Position numbers and translations under genes: made by a program | Shown: piece after piece, positions 1 through 7,368 of the stretch | Numbering within the stretch: the stretch's first letter is position 1 | Layout: each line of letters opens with the position of its first letter | DNA from: an uncultured Collinsella sp. | GTDB lineage: Bacteria; Actinomycetota; Coriobacteriia; Coriobacteriales; Coriobacteriaceae | Assembly: GCA_934630385.1 (NCBI GenBank) | Contig: CAKTWE010000036.1 | Location: forward strand, 1-18,985 | Direction: 5' to 3' | DNA: 18,985 bases | Notes under the pieces: generated by a model | The model's input: only the letters and a program-made list of their open reading frames with translations | Database searches by the model: none | Told to the model about the DNA's origin: nothing

Positions 1-342
1 TTCAACGCCCAAGCAACTGGGTATGCAGAGCAGGTTCATGGCATGACTCGGCCGCCCGCCCATGGCGTAGATATCCGACAGCGAGTTGGCCGCGGCGATC
101 TGCCCGAACAGATAGGGATCGTCGACCATCGGCGGGAAGAAGTCGATGGACTGCACGAGACCCAAGTTCTCGCCAACGCGAAAAACGCTCGCATCGTCGG
201 AGGTATCGAACCCCACGAGCAAGTTGTCGTTATGCACATTGGGTAAGTCGCCCAGGACCTGGGCGAGGGCTCCGGGAGCCAACTTAGCGGCTCAACCGCT
301 CGCGGCCGTCATGGACGTGAGCCTCATGGTGTCCTTAGCCAT
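1..342 (-). CDS. selD: Selenophosphate synthetase SelD, selenocysteine-containing, 5' part only (runs off the window)
   Basis: SelD makes selenophosphate from selenide and ATP, the selenium donor for Sec-tRNA and selenouridine. The frame opens at ATG 342-340 and is continuous to base 1 except for one TGA at 294-292, which lies at the catalytic Cys/Sec position of the family. The visible residues are MRLTSMT, then G-U-A-A-K, matching the GCGCK of E. coli SelD and the GUAAK of clostridial Sec-SelDs. Downstream come [37 protein letters not shown], all hallmark SelD segments. About 114 of roughly 340 codons are present. A strong ribosome site (GGAAGGGGG) lies about 7 nt before the ATG. The start overlaps the end of the glycosyltransferase gene by 8 bp, so translation is probably coupled. 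A gene caller that treats UGA as stop will miss the start or call a fragment. The family call is very secure; Sec insertion is inferred from motif and hairpin. Confidence 0.93.
250..294 (-). promoter_or_regulatory. Selenocysteine UGA codon with bacterial SECIS-like hairpin
   Basis: The UGA is at 294-292. Reading the mRNA, 27 nt later there is a perfect hairpin, GCCCAG-GUC-CUGGGC (264-250). Its tip reads AGGUCC, close to the AGGUCU tip of the E. coli fdhF SECIS that SelB binds. The distance from UGA to the loop, about 32 nt, is within the range known for bacterial SECIS elements. A second small hairpin, GGCUC-CCG-GAGCC (280-268), sits between the UGA and the main stem and could stack under it. 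SelB recognition itself is inferred. Confidence 0.72.
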
Positions 343-1552
343 ACGAACCCCCTTCCAACAAATCAACGACTTTAAGTATACGCGCCAGACACGCTTCCCA
401 AGAGACCGCCGACGGCCCGAACGTCGAAAGCGGAGCCGCAAGCGCCTGCGCGATAGCATCTGCCAGTGCGCGCTCAAACAACGGAAGGTCGGCCGCCTCG
501 GGCGTGTCGACATCCGTCATACGCGGCGACGCCACCCACGTCACGGGAGCACCGGGAAGCATCGCCTCCATCCAGGGACGAACGCCGGGCAAATCGGTCG
601 CCACAACTTTGCAGCCGCACGCTAGGGCCTCGATCGTCACGAGCGGCAGACCCTCGTAAAACGAAGGCAGCACAAAGACGTCGGAACTACGGTAGGCACG
701 CACGAGCCCATCGCTATCCAAGCGCCCCGCCAGCGTCACCGGCACATCCGAGGCCGCGGTCAAGCGCTCGATACGCGCGTACTCGGCATCGTCCCCGCGG
801 CCGCCCACAAGTACCAAGCCAGATGGGCGGACGCCATCGTCAATCGGCAATGACACGGCTCGAACCAGCGACTCGACGCCCTTTTTAAAGCAAATCTTGC
901 CCACGTACACAAGCGATCCCGGCCGCCTCGCCACGCTTGCGTCGCGACAGAAGACGCGATGGTCGTAGCCCGTCCCAATCACGTGGATGCGATCGGCATC
1001 GACGCCGCACACCAGGCCAATCTGCTCAGCCTGCTCAGCATGGAGCGCAAAGACGGCATCGAGCCGACGAACCGCACTTACGATGCGATCGCGCTCGAGC
1101 GCATGCGAACGCAGCTGGCGCAGGTCGGTCGAATGGCACACGGCAACAACCGGCACGCCCCGGACGCACTCGCGCGCCAATGCGGTCACCAGATACAGGT
1201 GATGGCAGAGCACCAGATCGGGCCGAAACTCGGCCACCGCCCGATCGATTGCAGCAGCAAATGCGCGCTCAAATGCCTTGAGCATCGAAGGCGTCAAGTC
1301 GCGATAGCGCGTGGAGGGATAGGGCATGACATCGGACATACCGCAGATGGGAAACGGCAGCTCGGGCGACTCGAACGGTACGGCAAACACGGCAGCACGC
1401 CGGTCCAGCTCGCCTTGGGTATCACCCGGAGCCGCGCCGCAAAGCACGGCGGCGCGATGCCCCGTCTCGATCTGTTCGCGCACGAGCGCGGCAAGGTAGG
1501 TGCCGCTGCCGGTGCTATCTGGTTTTTGTGCCGAGATATTGAGGATGCGCAT
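335..1552 (-). CDS. GT4-family glycosyltransferase (GT-B fold)
   Basis: This is a predicted cytosolic glycosyltransferase of 405 residues from the ATG at 1552. A GTG at 1564 is in frame but has no spacing for a ribosome site; the chosen ATG gives the typical GT4 beginning MRILNIS with a glycine-rich TGSGTYL loop. The C-terminal half has the nucleotide-sugar-binding hallmarks VYVGKICFKKGVESL (about residue 215) and the E-x7-E motif EGLPLVTIE (Glu300 and Glu308). There are no membrane segments. It begins 14 nt after the activase stop and its end overlaps the selD start by 8 bp, so it belongs to the same operon. Donor and acceptor cannot be read from sequence. Its tight coupling to selD raises the possibility of a selenium-sugar reaction, as in SenB of selenoneine synthesis, but nothing in the residues proves this; a conventional sugar transferase is equally possible. 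Confidence 0.85.
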   Translation of the reverse strand: MRILNISAQKPDSTGSGTYLAALVREQIETGHRAAVLCGAAPGDTQGELDRRAAVFAVPFESPELPFPICGMSDVMPYPSTRYRDLTPSMLKAFERAFAAAIDRAVAEFRPDLVLCHHLYLVTALARECVRGVPVVAVCHSTDLRQLRSHALERDRIVSAVRRLDAVFALHAEQAEQIGLVCGVDADRIHVIGTGYDHRVFCRDASVARRPGSLVYVGKICFKKGVESLVRAVSLPIDDGVRPSGLVLVGGRGDDAEYARIERLTAASDVPVTLAGRLDSDGLVRAYRSSDVFVLPSFYEGLPLVTIEALACGCKVVATDLPGVRPWMEAMLPGAPVTWVASPRMTDVDTPEAADLPLFERALADAIAQALAAPLSTFGPSAVSWEACLARILKVVDLLEGGSYG

Positions 1553-1566
1553 GCCGCGGTACACCC

Positions 1567-2331
1567 CTAGGCCAAGGCGGCGGCGCGGACAGCCGCGCCG
1601 ATCGCTCCGGCAAAGCGAGCCTGGGGCGAGGTGGTCACCGGCGACCCCAGTAGCTCGCCCAACCGCTCCACCACGAAGGCGTTCTCACACAAACCGCCGG
1701 TCAGGTAGTACGGGGCGCCCGCGGCCTGCCCGGCCATGGTCGCCACGCGCGAGACCACGCTGTCGATCACGCCACGCGCAATGTTCTCGCGCGGCTCACC
1801 GCGACCGATCAGGCTGATAACCTCGCTTTCGGCAAACACCGTGCACATGCTGGAAATCTTGGTAGGCTCGCCGGAACGCGCGAGGTCGGCCATCTGCTGC
1901 TGGGAAATGCCTAGGCGGTCGGCCATGATCTCCACAAAGCGGCCGGTGCCGGCGGCGCACTTGTCGTTCATGGCAAACTTGGCCACGCGGCCACTTTTAA
2001 GCTGAATGACCTTGGTGTCCTGACCGCCCACATCGATCACGGTGCCATGGTCGCCAAACAGACGCACGGCACCGGTACCGTGACAGGTGATCTCGGTCAC
2101 GACCTTGTGCGCATAGGGCACGGCGACACGACCGTAGCCGGTCGCGATCACGCGCACGTCGTCGGCAGCCACGTCATAGCCAGCCGCGGTAAGCTCGCAG
2201 CGCAGACGCTCGGCCGCATCGACCGAGGAGAACCCGGTTGGCTGCACGCACGTCCACGCCACCGAACCCGCCCCATCGACCACAGCGGCCTTAGCCGCCG
2301 TAGACCCGATATCGATCCCGATCCCTATCAT
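1567..2331 (-). CDS. yjiL: ATP-dependent activase of a double-cubane / 2-hydroxyacyl-CoA dehydratase-type enzyme (YjiL-like)
   Basis: This 254-residue protein is an ASKHA-fold ATPase of the HgdC/BcrAD/YjiL family. Such homodimers carry one [4Fe-4S] cluster between subunits and use ATP hydrolysis to push a low-potential electron onto a partner reductase. The ATP-binding loop is GIDIGSTAAKA (residues 5-15), and the second phosphate motif is IDVGGQDTK (99-107). The two cluster ligands are Cys125 in NDKCAAGTGRF and Cys163 in SSMCTVFAESEV. A C-terminal TGG and FAGAIGAA complete the fold. Residue pattern and length match E. coli YjiL closely. It follows reductase A, its likely partner, across a structured 154-bp gap. 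It is the only activase in the window, so it may serve both reductases. Family is secure; the exact electron acceptor is inferred. Confidence 0.94.
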   Translation of the reverse strand: MIGIGIDIGSTAAKAAVVDGAGSVAWTCVQPTGFSSVDAAERLRCELTAAGYDVAADDVRVIATGYGRVAVPYAHKVVTEITCHGTGAVRLFGDHGTVIDVGGQDTKVIQLKSGRVAKFAMNDKCAAGTGRFVEIMADRLGISQQQMADLARSGEPTKISSMCTVFAESEVISLIGRGEPRENIARGVIDSVVSRVATMAGQAAGAPYYLTGGLCENAFVVERLGELLGSPVTTSPQARFAGAIGAAVRAAALA

Positions 2332-2383
2332 GGCTCTCTCCCAATCTAAACATCAATGACGGCGTCGCGTTCAGGCGCCTTGG

Positions 2384-2491
2384 CTCTAGGTTTCTCAGGT
2401 GCCGAAGGTTGCCCCGAAAGAGGAGCGCAGCGTACTTTGGTACGCAAGCGACGGTTTGAGGGGCAAGATCCGGTGCCTGAGGAAGCTAGAG
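2384..2491. repeat. Long near-perfect hairpin element (about 108 nt) spanning the stop of reductase A
   Basis: Bases 2384-2404 pair with 2471-2491 over 21 positions, with one mismatch and three G-U pairs. Inside, TTGCCCC (2409-2415) pairs with GGGGCAA (2460-2466). At the tip GCGTAC-TTTG-GTACGC (2429-2444) forms a perfect 6-bp stem. The structure is nearly symmetrical, so it can fold on either strand. It covers the TAG of reductase A (2488-2486) and fills much of the gap before the activase gene. There is no U-run, so it is not a classical terminator. It could be an mRNA-stabilising or processing element, or a copy of a REP-like dispersed repeat. Only one copy is present here. Confidence 0.75.
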
Positions 2492-3649
2492 GGTTTCGAT
2501 GAAGGCGGCGATACGCGTCTCGATCTGACCCATGTCGCCGTTGCTGTAGTCGGTCTCGATCTTCATATACGGAATACCCGCACCCTCGACAGCCTCCTGC
2601 ATGCGCGCGCTCTCCACGTTAAAGGTATGGCACGCCTGCAGCACGCTCTCCACTACGCCATCGACATGATACTTCTCGCACATGGCCAGCGTGTTTTCCA
2701 TACGACCGTCGTTGGGCGTCATAACCGAGCAGTTGATGTCCAGGTAGCGGTCGGCGATGGCGCGCAAGATGTCGGGAGCCTCCGGGTCGATCATCATGGC
2801 CGCCGTGCGCTCACCCGAGCAGTCGTCCATGCACACGACCACGCCGCCGTTGGACTCGATGGTGCGACCGATCTTGTTGATTACGCCGCCCACCGGGCAA
2901 CCGGTGATCAGGATGCGCTTGGCATCCGCCGCAACCGGGCGCTCGCCCGCGTCGTAGGTCTCGCGCAGCTTGGCAACCTTTTGCTCCAGCTGCTGCGTAT
3001 AGGCCTCGATATCAAAGCTGAACGTACCGGCAAACATAGTGCTCATCAGGTCGACGCCGCTCATGGCCGCCGGCTGGTTGGCCTGCAGCGCAAACATCTC
3101 GAGCTGCGCAGCACGCAAACGGTTGCGACGACGGACGGCGGCACGCAGGTCGTCGTCGGTAATCGTGATGCCGTAGAGGTTCTCGAGCTCCTCCTTGAGC
3201 AGGCGGCACTCCTCGTACCAGCCCTCGCGCTCGTAGGCGCGGTCGCGGCCCTGCGGCAGATGCAGAATGTGCGTGCGCTTGAGCTCGTTGAGAAGCTCGT
3301 ACATCTTCTTCTTGCCGTCGCAGGTGGTCTCGCCGATGATCATGTCGCTAAAGTACGTAAACGGGCACTTTTGCGAGTAGGCAAAGCCGTACGTCGATTT
3401 GATGAGCGGGCACAGATTTGCCGGCAGCACCTTCTCGGCCTCGGGAATCACTTCGTCGGACGTGCCGCACAGCGCCACGCTCGCAGCCCCCGCGGCATCG
3501 ATAATCTCGAGCGGCGTATAGCTGCACAAAAATCCGACCAGGCGATTACCCGCCTGCTTGTAATCCTTAACGCGAATAAACGATGCCTTGCGCTGCTCGT
3601 TGAACTCCTCAAAAGTGCGCGGCAGCGGCTGTTCCTCGATATCGACCAT
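2486..3649 (-). CDS. yjiM: Double-cubane-cluster-type anaerobic reductase, copy A (YjiM-like; HgdB/2-hydroxyacyl-CoA dehydratase D superfamily)
   Basis: This 387-residue protein belongs to the family whose studied member binds an [8Fe-9S] double-cubane cluster and reduces small substrates using an ATP-driven activase. Visible family motifs are [10 protein letters not shown] (Cys42), ALCGTSDE (Cys61), [12 protein letters not shown] (Cys80), KCPF (Cys95), [13 protein letters not shown] (Cys110), [10 protein letters not shown] (Cys251), DDCSGER (Cys277), NCSVMTPND (Cys307) and [11 protein letters not shown] (Cys340). The order and wording track E. coli YjiM closely. The ATG at 3649 is preferred over an in-frame start at 3712 because GAGAGGGGAA lies just upstream and the extra residues do not fit the family. 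It lies 76 bp after the dppF-type gene and precedes the activase. The substrate is unknown. A plain 2-hydroxyacyl-CoA dehydratase subunit is less likely given the TCDGKKK wording and single-subunit layout. Confidence 0.9.
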   Translation of the reverse strand: MVDIEEQPLPRTFEEFNEQRKASFIRVKDYKQAGNRLVGFLCSYTPLEIIDAAGAASVALCGTSDEVIPEAEKVLPANLCPLIKSTYGFAYSQKCPFTYFSDMIIGETTCDGKKKMYELLNELKRTHILHLPQGRDRAYEREGWYEECRLLKEELENLYGITITDDDLRAAVRRRNRLRAAQLEMFALQANQPAAMSGVDLMSTMFAGTFSFDIEAYTQQLEQKVAKLRETYDAGERPVAADAKRILITGCPVGGVINKIGRTIESNGGVVVCMDDCSGERTAAMMIDPEAPDILRAIADRYLDINCSVMTPNDGRMENTLAMCEKYHVDGVVESVLQACHTFNVESARMQEAVEGAGIPYMKIETDYSNGDMGQIETRIAAFIETL

Positions 3650-3725
3650 AGTAGTTCCCCTCTCTTGCACCGATATACCGACAATTAAACAACGAACCCA
3701 CGCCATACCCAAAAGGAAGCATCCT

Positions 3726-4511
3726 CTAGGGAATAGCGTCGATAAGCTCCTGCGTATACGGATCGCTCGGGTGCGCGATCACGTCCTCGGCCGCGCCTTC
3801 CTCGACAAGACGACCGTGGTAGAGCACGCCAATCCGGTCGGACATATGCCGAACCACACGCATATCATGTGTGATAAACAGCAGCGCCACGCCCGTCGTG
3901 CGCTGCAGGTCGCGAAGCAAGTTGAGCACTTGGGCCTGAACGGACACGTCAAGCGCCGAGACCGGCTCGTCGCATACCACAAGGCGCGGCTCGCAAATAA
4001 GCGCCCGCGCCAGATTGAGTCGCTGACGCTGTCCCCCCGAAAGGTCATGCGGATAACGGTCATAATGCTCTGCCAGAAGACCGACCGAGGCCAGAGCCGA
4101 GAGCGCGCGCCCATGGCGCTCATCCGCATCGCGCACGCCGGCGATAATCAGCGGCTCCTCCAAAATGCGGCCGACACGGTTGCGCGGGTCAAAAGCCGTA
4201 GAGCTATCCTGGAATACCAGCTGGATCTCGCGGCGAAACGGCTTGCGCTCGCGCTCCGACATCGTGACGAGGTCGTGCCCGCGATAGACAATCGAGCCGG
4301 AATCCGCACGCTCGAGACCACAGATTAGGCGTCCAGTCGTCGACTTGCCCGATCCGGATTCGCCAACCAGGCCATAGACCTCGCCCGGCGCGATCTCAAA
4401 CGACAGATCGTCCACGGCGGTAAAGGCCTGACGCTTAAAACCTGAGCCCGGCATGGGATACGCTTTAGTCAGATGTGAGACCCTAAGCAGGGCTTCGCTA
4501 TCAACAGCCAT
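3726..4511 (-). CDS. Opp/Dpp-type ABC transporter ATPase (DppF/OppF class)
   Basis: This is one of two ATPases that power the adjacent permease pair, 261 residues from the ATG at 4511. That start has AAAGGGGAG just upstream; a longer in-frame start at 4559 would run 59 bp into the preceding gene. Walker A is GESGSGKS (50-57), the signature is LSGGQRQR near 157-164, Walker B is LVVCDEP (177-183), and the H-loop is FITHD. The protein ends shortly after the ABC domain ([11 protein letters not shown]) and lacks the cysteine-containing C-terminal extension of the partner ATPase, so it is shorter than most DppF proteins. The start overlaps the end of the partner ATPase gene by 11 bp. The class is secure; the transported substrate is not known. 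Confidence 0.93.
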   Translation of the reverse strand: MAVDSEALLRVSHLTKAYPMPGSGFKRQAFTAVDDLSFEIAPGEVYGLVGESGSGKSTTGRLICGLERADSGSIVYRGHDLVTMSERERKPFRREIQLVFQDSSTAFDPRNRVGRILEEPLIIAGVRDADERHGRALSALASVGLLAEHYDRYPHDLSGGQRQRLNLARALICEPRLVVCDEPVSALDVSVQAQVLNLLRDLQRTTGVALLFITHDMRVVRHMSDRIGVLYHGRLVEEGAAEDVIAHPSDPYTQELIDAIP

Positions 4512-5496
4512 GGCACTCCCCTTTCTCGACAAGCCAGCATTTAGACCGGTCGCACGCATTCACGGCAAACAGCGGAGGCTCCTGCGCGCGGCAACGCTCG
4601 TCCGCCCGGGCGCAACGAGGCGCAAAGCGGCATCCACAGGGTATTGCCGTAAGCGGCGGCACCGTGCCCGGAATATCCGCCAGCGTGTCAACTCGCTCGC
4701 CTTCGAGCGGCGGAATGCTCGCGATGAGCCCCTGGGCATACGGGTGGCTCGGGCGCTCCATAAGGCCGCAGGCGTCGATCTCTTCTACGATTTGGCCCAA
4801 ATACATGACATGCACGCGCGAGCAGATGCTCGTGACGACACCCAAATCATGGCTGATAAAAAGCACCGCCATGCCCTCGGAACTGTTGAGGTCGCGCAGA
4901 AGATCCAAAATCTGTTTTTGAGTCGTCGTGTCGAGCGCCGTGGTGGGCTCGTCGGCGATAAGCAGGCGCGGGTGCCCGGCGAGCGCCATGGCGATCATCA
5001 CGCGTTGGCGCATGCCGCCGCTAAAATCGCTCGGATACATGTCGAAGCGGGCCGCGGCATCTCGAATGCCCACACGCTCCAACAGCGATAGAGCCTCGTT
5101 GCGGGCTTCGCGTCGGCTCACCTTGCGGTGGGCCCGCACGGCCTCGATGACCTGGGCCCCGACCGTCATGACGGGGTTAAGCGAGCTCAAAGGGTCCTGG
5201 AAAATCATAGTGATGTCGCAGCCGCGCACCTTGCGCATGCGCTTGAGCGGGCGCGCGAGCAGGTCCTCCCCGTCAAAGAGAATCTGACCGGTATAGGCCA
5301 TCTTCTGCTCGTGCTCGAGCAGGCGCATGACCGACTGGGCAAGCACCGACTTACCGCAGCCGGACTCGCCGACAACACCAACGATCTCGCCGGCATCGAT
5401 ATGTAGGTTGAGTTTGTTGACGGCTTCCGGCGCGTTGCCATCGCGGCCCACAAACGAGATGCAGAGGTCGCGCACGTCCAAAAGATGTTCGCTCAT
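4501..5496 (-). CDS. Opp/Dpp-type ABC transporter ATPase (DppD/OppD class)
   Basis: This 331-residue cytosolic ATPase is the first of the pair. Walker A is GESGCGKS (43-50), the signature is SGGMRQR (159-165), Walker B is LLIADEPTTALD (178-189), and the H-loop is FISHD. The C-terminal region after residue 260 holds the oligopeptide/dipeptide-ATPase extension with PLEGERVDTL, IPGTVPP and clustered cysteines (CGCRFAPRC, then DRC-type spacing to CDRSKCWL). In studied Dpp relatives this region can hold an iron-sulfur cluster, which is inference here. AAGGAGGAC lies about 6 nt before the ATG. It follows the DppC-type permease by 3 nt. Confidence 0.94.
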   Translation of the reverse strand: MSEHLLDVRDLCISFVGRDGNAPEAVNKLNLHIDAGEIVGVVGESGCGKSVLAQSVMRLLEHEQKMAYTGQILFDGEDLLARPLKRMRKVRGCDITMIFQDPLSSLNPVMTVGAQVIEAVRAHRKVSRREARNEALSLLERVGIRDAAARFDMYPSDFSGGMRQRVMIAMALAGHPRLLIADEPTTALDTTTQKQILDLLRDLNSSEGMAVLFISHDLGVVTSICSRVHVMYLGQIVEEIDACGLMERPSHPYAQGLIASIPPLEGERVDTLADIPGTVPPLTAIPCGCRFAPRCARADERCRAQEPPLFAVNACDRSKCWLVEKGECHGC

Positions 5497-5499
5497 GGG

Positions 5500-6330
5500 C
5501 TAGTCCTCCTTGGTCTTGGGGTCGAGGGCGTCGCGCAGGCCGTCGCCGGCCAGATTGAGCGAAAGCACGCTCGCGATGATGGCCGCTGCCGGGAAGAAGA
5601 TCATCCACCAGGCCTTACGGATCACATTTTTACCCGCCTGCAGGATGTTGCCCCAACTGGCATCGGGCGCCTTGATGCCCAGTCCCAAAAAGGAAAGCGC
5701 GGCCTCCGAGAGCACGGCCTCGGCAAAGATGAAGGTCGCCTGCACCAGGAAGGGTGCCATAACGTTGGGCACGATATGCAGCCACACGATGCGCGCGGTC
5801 GAGGCGCCCTGCACGCGCAGGGCCTCCACAAAGGGTTCCTCCTTGACCACCATCGCACGCGAGCGCACGATGCGCGCCATGCTGGGCGTATAGACGACGG
5901 AGAGCGCGATGATGACGTTCCAGACCGAGGCGCCCATCATGGCCATGAGCGCGATAGCCAAAAGCACGCCCGGAATGGACATAAGGCCGTCGCAGATGCG
6001 CATGAGAATATGATCGAGCCTCTCGTTGTAGCACGCATAGGCGCCGATCACCAAGCCGAGCGCACTCGTCACGAGCGTGACGGCGATGCCAACGCCAAGC
6101 GACACGCGCGCGCCCGCGATGACGCGGGCAAGCAGGTCGCGGCCAAAGTCATCGCAGCCAAAGGGATGCGCGGGCGAAGGTGCCGAAAGTCGCAACGTCA
6201 TCTCCTGCGCATTGGGATTAACCGTCCACACCAGCGGACCGACGAGCGCGATCAGCGCAATCGCCAGGAAAATGCAGCCGCCGACCACAAACCCCTTGTT
6301 GGCAAGAGCCTTCTTAAAGTTTGTCATCAT
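5500..6330 (-). CDS. Opp/Dpp-type ABC transporter permease (DppC class)
   Basis: This is the inner-membrane permease subunit that pairs with the DppB-type protein, about 276 residues. It has the N-terminal OppC-type membrane helix (GFVVGGCIFLAIALIALVGP), then HPFGCDDFGRDLLARVIAGAR, a wording diagnostic for DppC/OppC/NikC. A run of hydrophobic helices and the EAA cytoplasmic loop (EALRVQGASTARIVWLHIVPN) follow, and FLGLGIKAPDASWG is near the end. The start is taken as the ATG at 6330, which overlaps the preceding TGA (ATGA); ATG codons at 6342 and 6327 are also in frame. Substrate specificity is not visible. Confidence 0.93.
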   Translation of the reverse strand: MMTNFKKALANKGFVVGGCIFLAIALIALVGPLVWTVNPNAQEMTLRLSAPSPAHPFGCDDFGRDLLARVIAGARVSLGVGIAVTLVTSALGLVIGAYACYNERLDHILMRICDGLMSIPGVLLAIALMAMMGASVWNVIIALSVVYTPSMARIVRSRAMVVKEEPFVEALRVQGASTARIVWLHIVPNVMAPFLVQATFIFAEAVLSEAALSFLGLGIKAPDASWGNILQAGKNVIRKAWWMIFFPAAAIIASVLSLNLAGDGLRDALDPKTKED

Positions 6331-7280
6331 GCATCGCCCCATTTGCGAGCGCGCGGGTCAAAAGCGCCGTAGGCAAGGTCGACGGCCAGATTGATCACCG
6401 AATTCAACAAGGCGATGACCAGCAGCACGCCCTGAATCACCGGATAGTCGCGACGCTCGATAGAGCTCGTGACCAGCTGGCCCAAACCGGGGATGTTAAA
6501 AATGGCCTCAGTCACCACGGCGCCCGTAATCAGGGCGCCAAAAGAATAGCCGACCGAGGTGAGAATCGGCAGCGCTGCGTTGCGCAGGGCATGGGCCAGC
6601 ACCACGCGAACCTCGGAGACGCCCTTGGCACGCGCCGTCTTGACGCAGTCGAGCTGCATGGCCTCGATCACGCTCGCACGCGTCATGCGCATGAGCAGCG
6701 CGGCCTGAACGCATCCAAGCGATATAGCCGGCAACGCAAGATAGCGTAAATGGCTGAACCAGCCCTTCGATAGCGGCGCATAGCCGGCCACCGGAAGCAC
6801 ACGCAACGTGACGGCAAACAGCCACATAAGCATGAGCGCCATCAAAAAGCCGGGTATCGCCACGCCCAAAAGAGCAACGACACGCAAGACCGCGTCGGTG
6901 CGCGACCCATGTTTGAGGGCAGCAACGACGCCGCAGGGCAGTGCAATCAACAGCGCGATGAGCTGCGCCAGAAGCGCGAGCGATAACGTGGGGCCAAAGT
7001 GCTCGGCGATCGCCTGCGTGACGGGCTGGCGCATAAAATACGAATCGCCCAGGTCGCCGGTAAGCACGCCGCCCATCCACTCAACGTAGCGCAGCGGCAG
7101 CGGCTCGTTGAGCCCCAGGCTATCGTTGACGCGCTCGATCTGGTCGGCCGAAGCCTCCATGCCGAGCATCGAAGAGGCCGGGTCACCCGGTGTGAGATAG
7201 ATAATCAAAAACACGACAACCGAGATGATGAACATCACCGGAACCATCGCGCCTATACGTTTGAGCGTGTACTTCAACAT
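6327..7280 (-). CDS. Opp/Dpp-type ABC transporter permease (DppB class)
   Basis: This 317-residue membrane protein begins with the classical DppB N terminus: a helix followed by FLIIYLTPGDPASSML. The periplasmic segment has SLGLNEPLPLRY and GDLGDSYFMRQPV. Several membrane helices follow, then the EAA loop (KTARAKGVSEVRVVLAHALRNAALP) and the closing FNIPGLGQLV. It is the first permease after the substrate-binding protein, from which it is separated by 88 bp containing a strong hairpin. The best purine run (GAGGGGAAA) is about 13 nt before the ATG, longer than usual, so translation may be modest. It ends overlapping the DppC-type gene. Confidence 0.94.
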   Translation of the reverse strand: MLKYTLKRIGAMVPVMFIISVVVFLIIYLTPGDPASSMLGMEASADQIERVNDSLGLNEPLPLRYVEWMGGVLTGDLGDSYFMRQPVTQAIAEHFGPTLSLALLAQLIALLIALPCGVVAALKHGSRTDAVLRVVALLGVAIPGFLMALMLMWLFAVTLRVLPVAGYAPLSKGWFSHLRYLALPAISLGCVQAALLMRMTRASVIEAMQLDCVKTARAKGVSEVRVVLAHALRNAALPILTSVGYSFGALITGAVVTEAIFNIPGLGQLVTSSIERRDYPVIQGVLLVIALLNSVINLAVDLAYGAFDPRARKWGDA

Positions 7281-7317
7281 GCGAGGCGTCTATTTCCCCT
7301 CTGAACGTGGACAGGGC

Positions 7318-7351
7318 GCGGCGGCCACAGGGGACCAGACCCCTCCAGCCG
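7318..7351 (-). promoter_or_regulatory. Strong intergenic hairpin between binding-protein and permease genes
   Basis: GGCGGC and GCCGCC at the ends (7318-7323 and 7346-7351) pair perfectly, and inside them AGGGG pairs with CCCCT. There is no U-run after it on the transcript. In many ABC operons such a structure protects the upstream binding-protein mRNA and lowers permease expression; that role here is inferred from position. Confidence 0.55.
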
Positions 7352-7368
7352 CCACGCCATCTATTGCA

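Noticed and set aside
43..246. Short open frames on both strands in the first 250 bases
   Set aside because: The minus-strand frame interrupted by the UGA matches SelD residue by residue, so the others are shadows.
2486..3649. Classical two-subunit 2-hydroxyglutaryl-CoA dehydratase (HgdAB)
   Set aside because: No adjacent A/B subunit pair and no CoA-transferase; the single-subunit wording matches YjiM and double-cubane proteins better. The heterodimer idea is kept only as an open question.
2399..3688. Plus-strand open frame of 429 codons opposite reductase A
   Set aside because: It begins in the hairpin element and runs antisense to a motif-rich reductase; no family resemblance.
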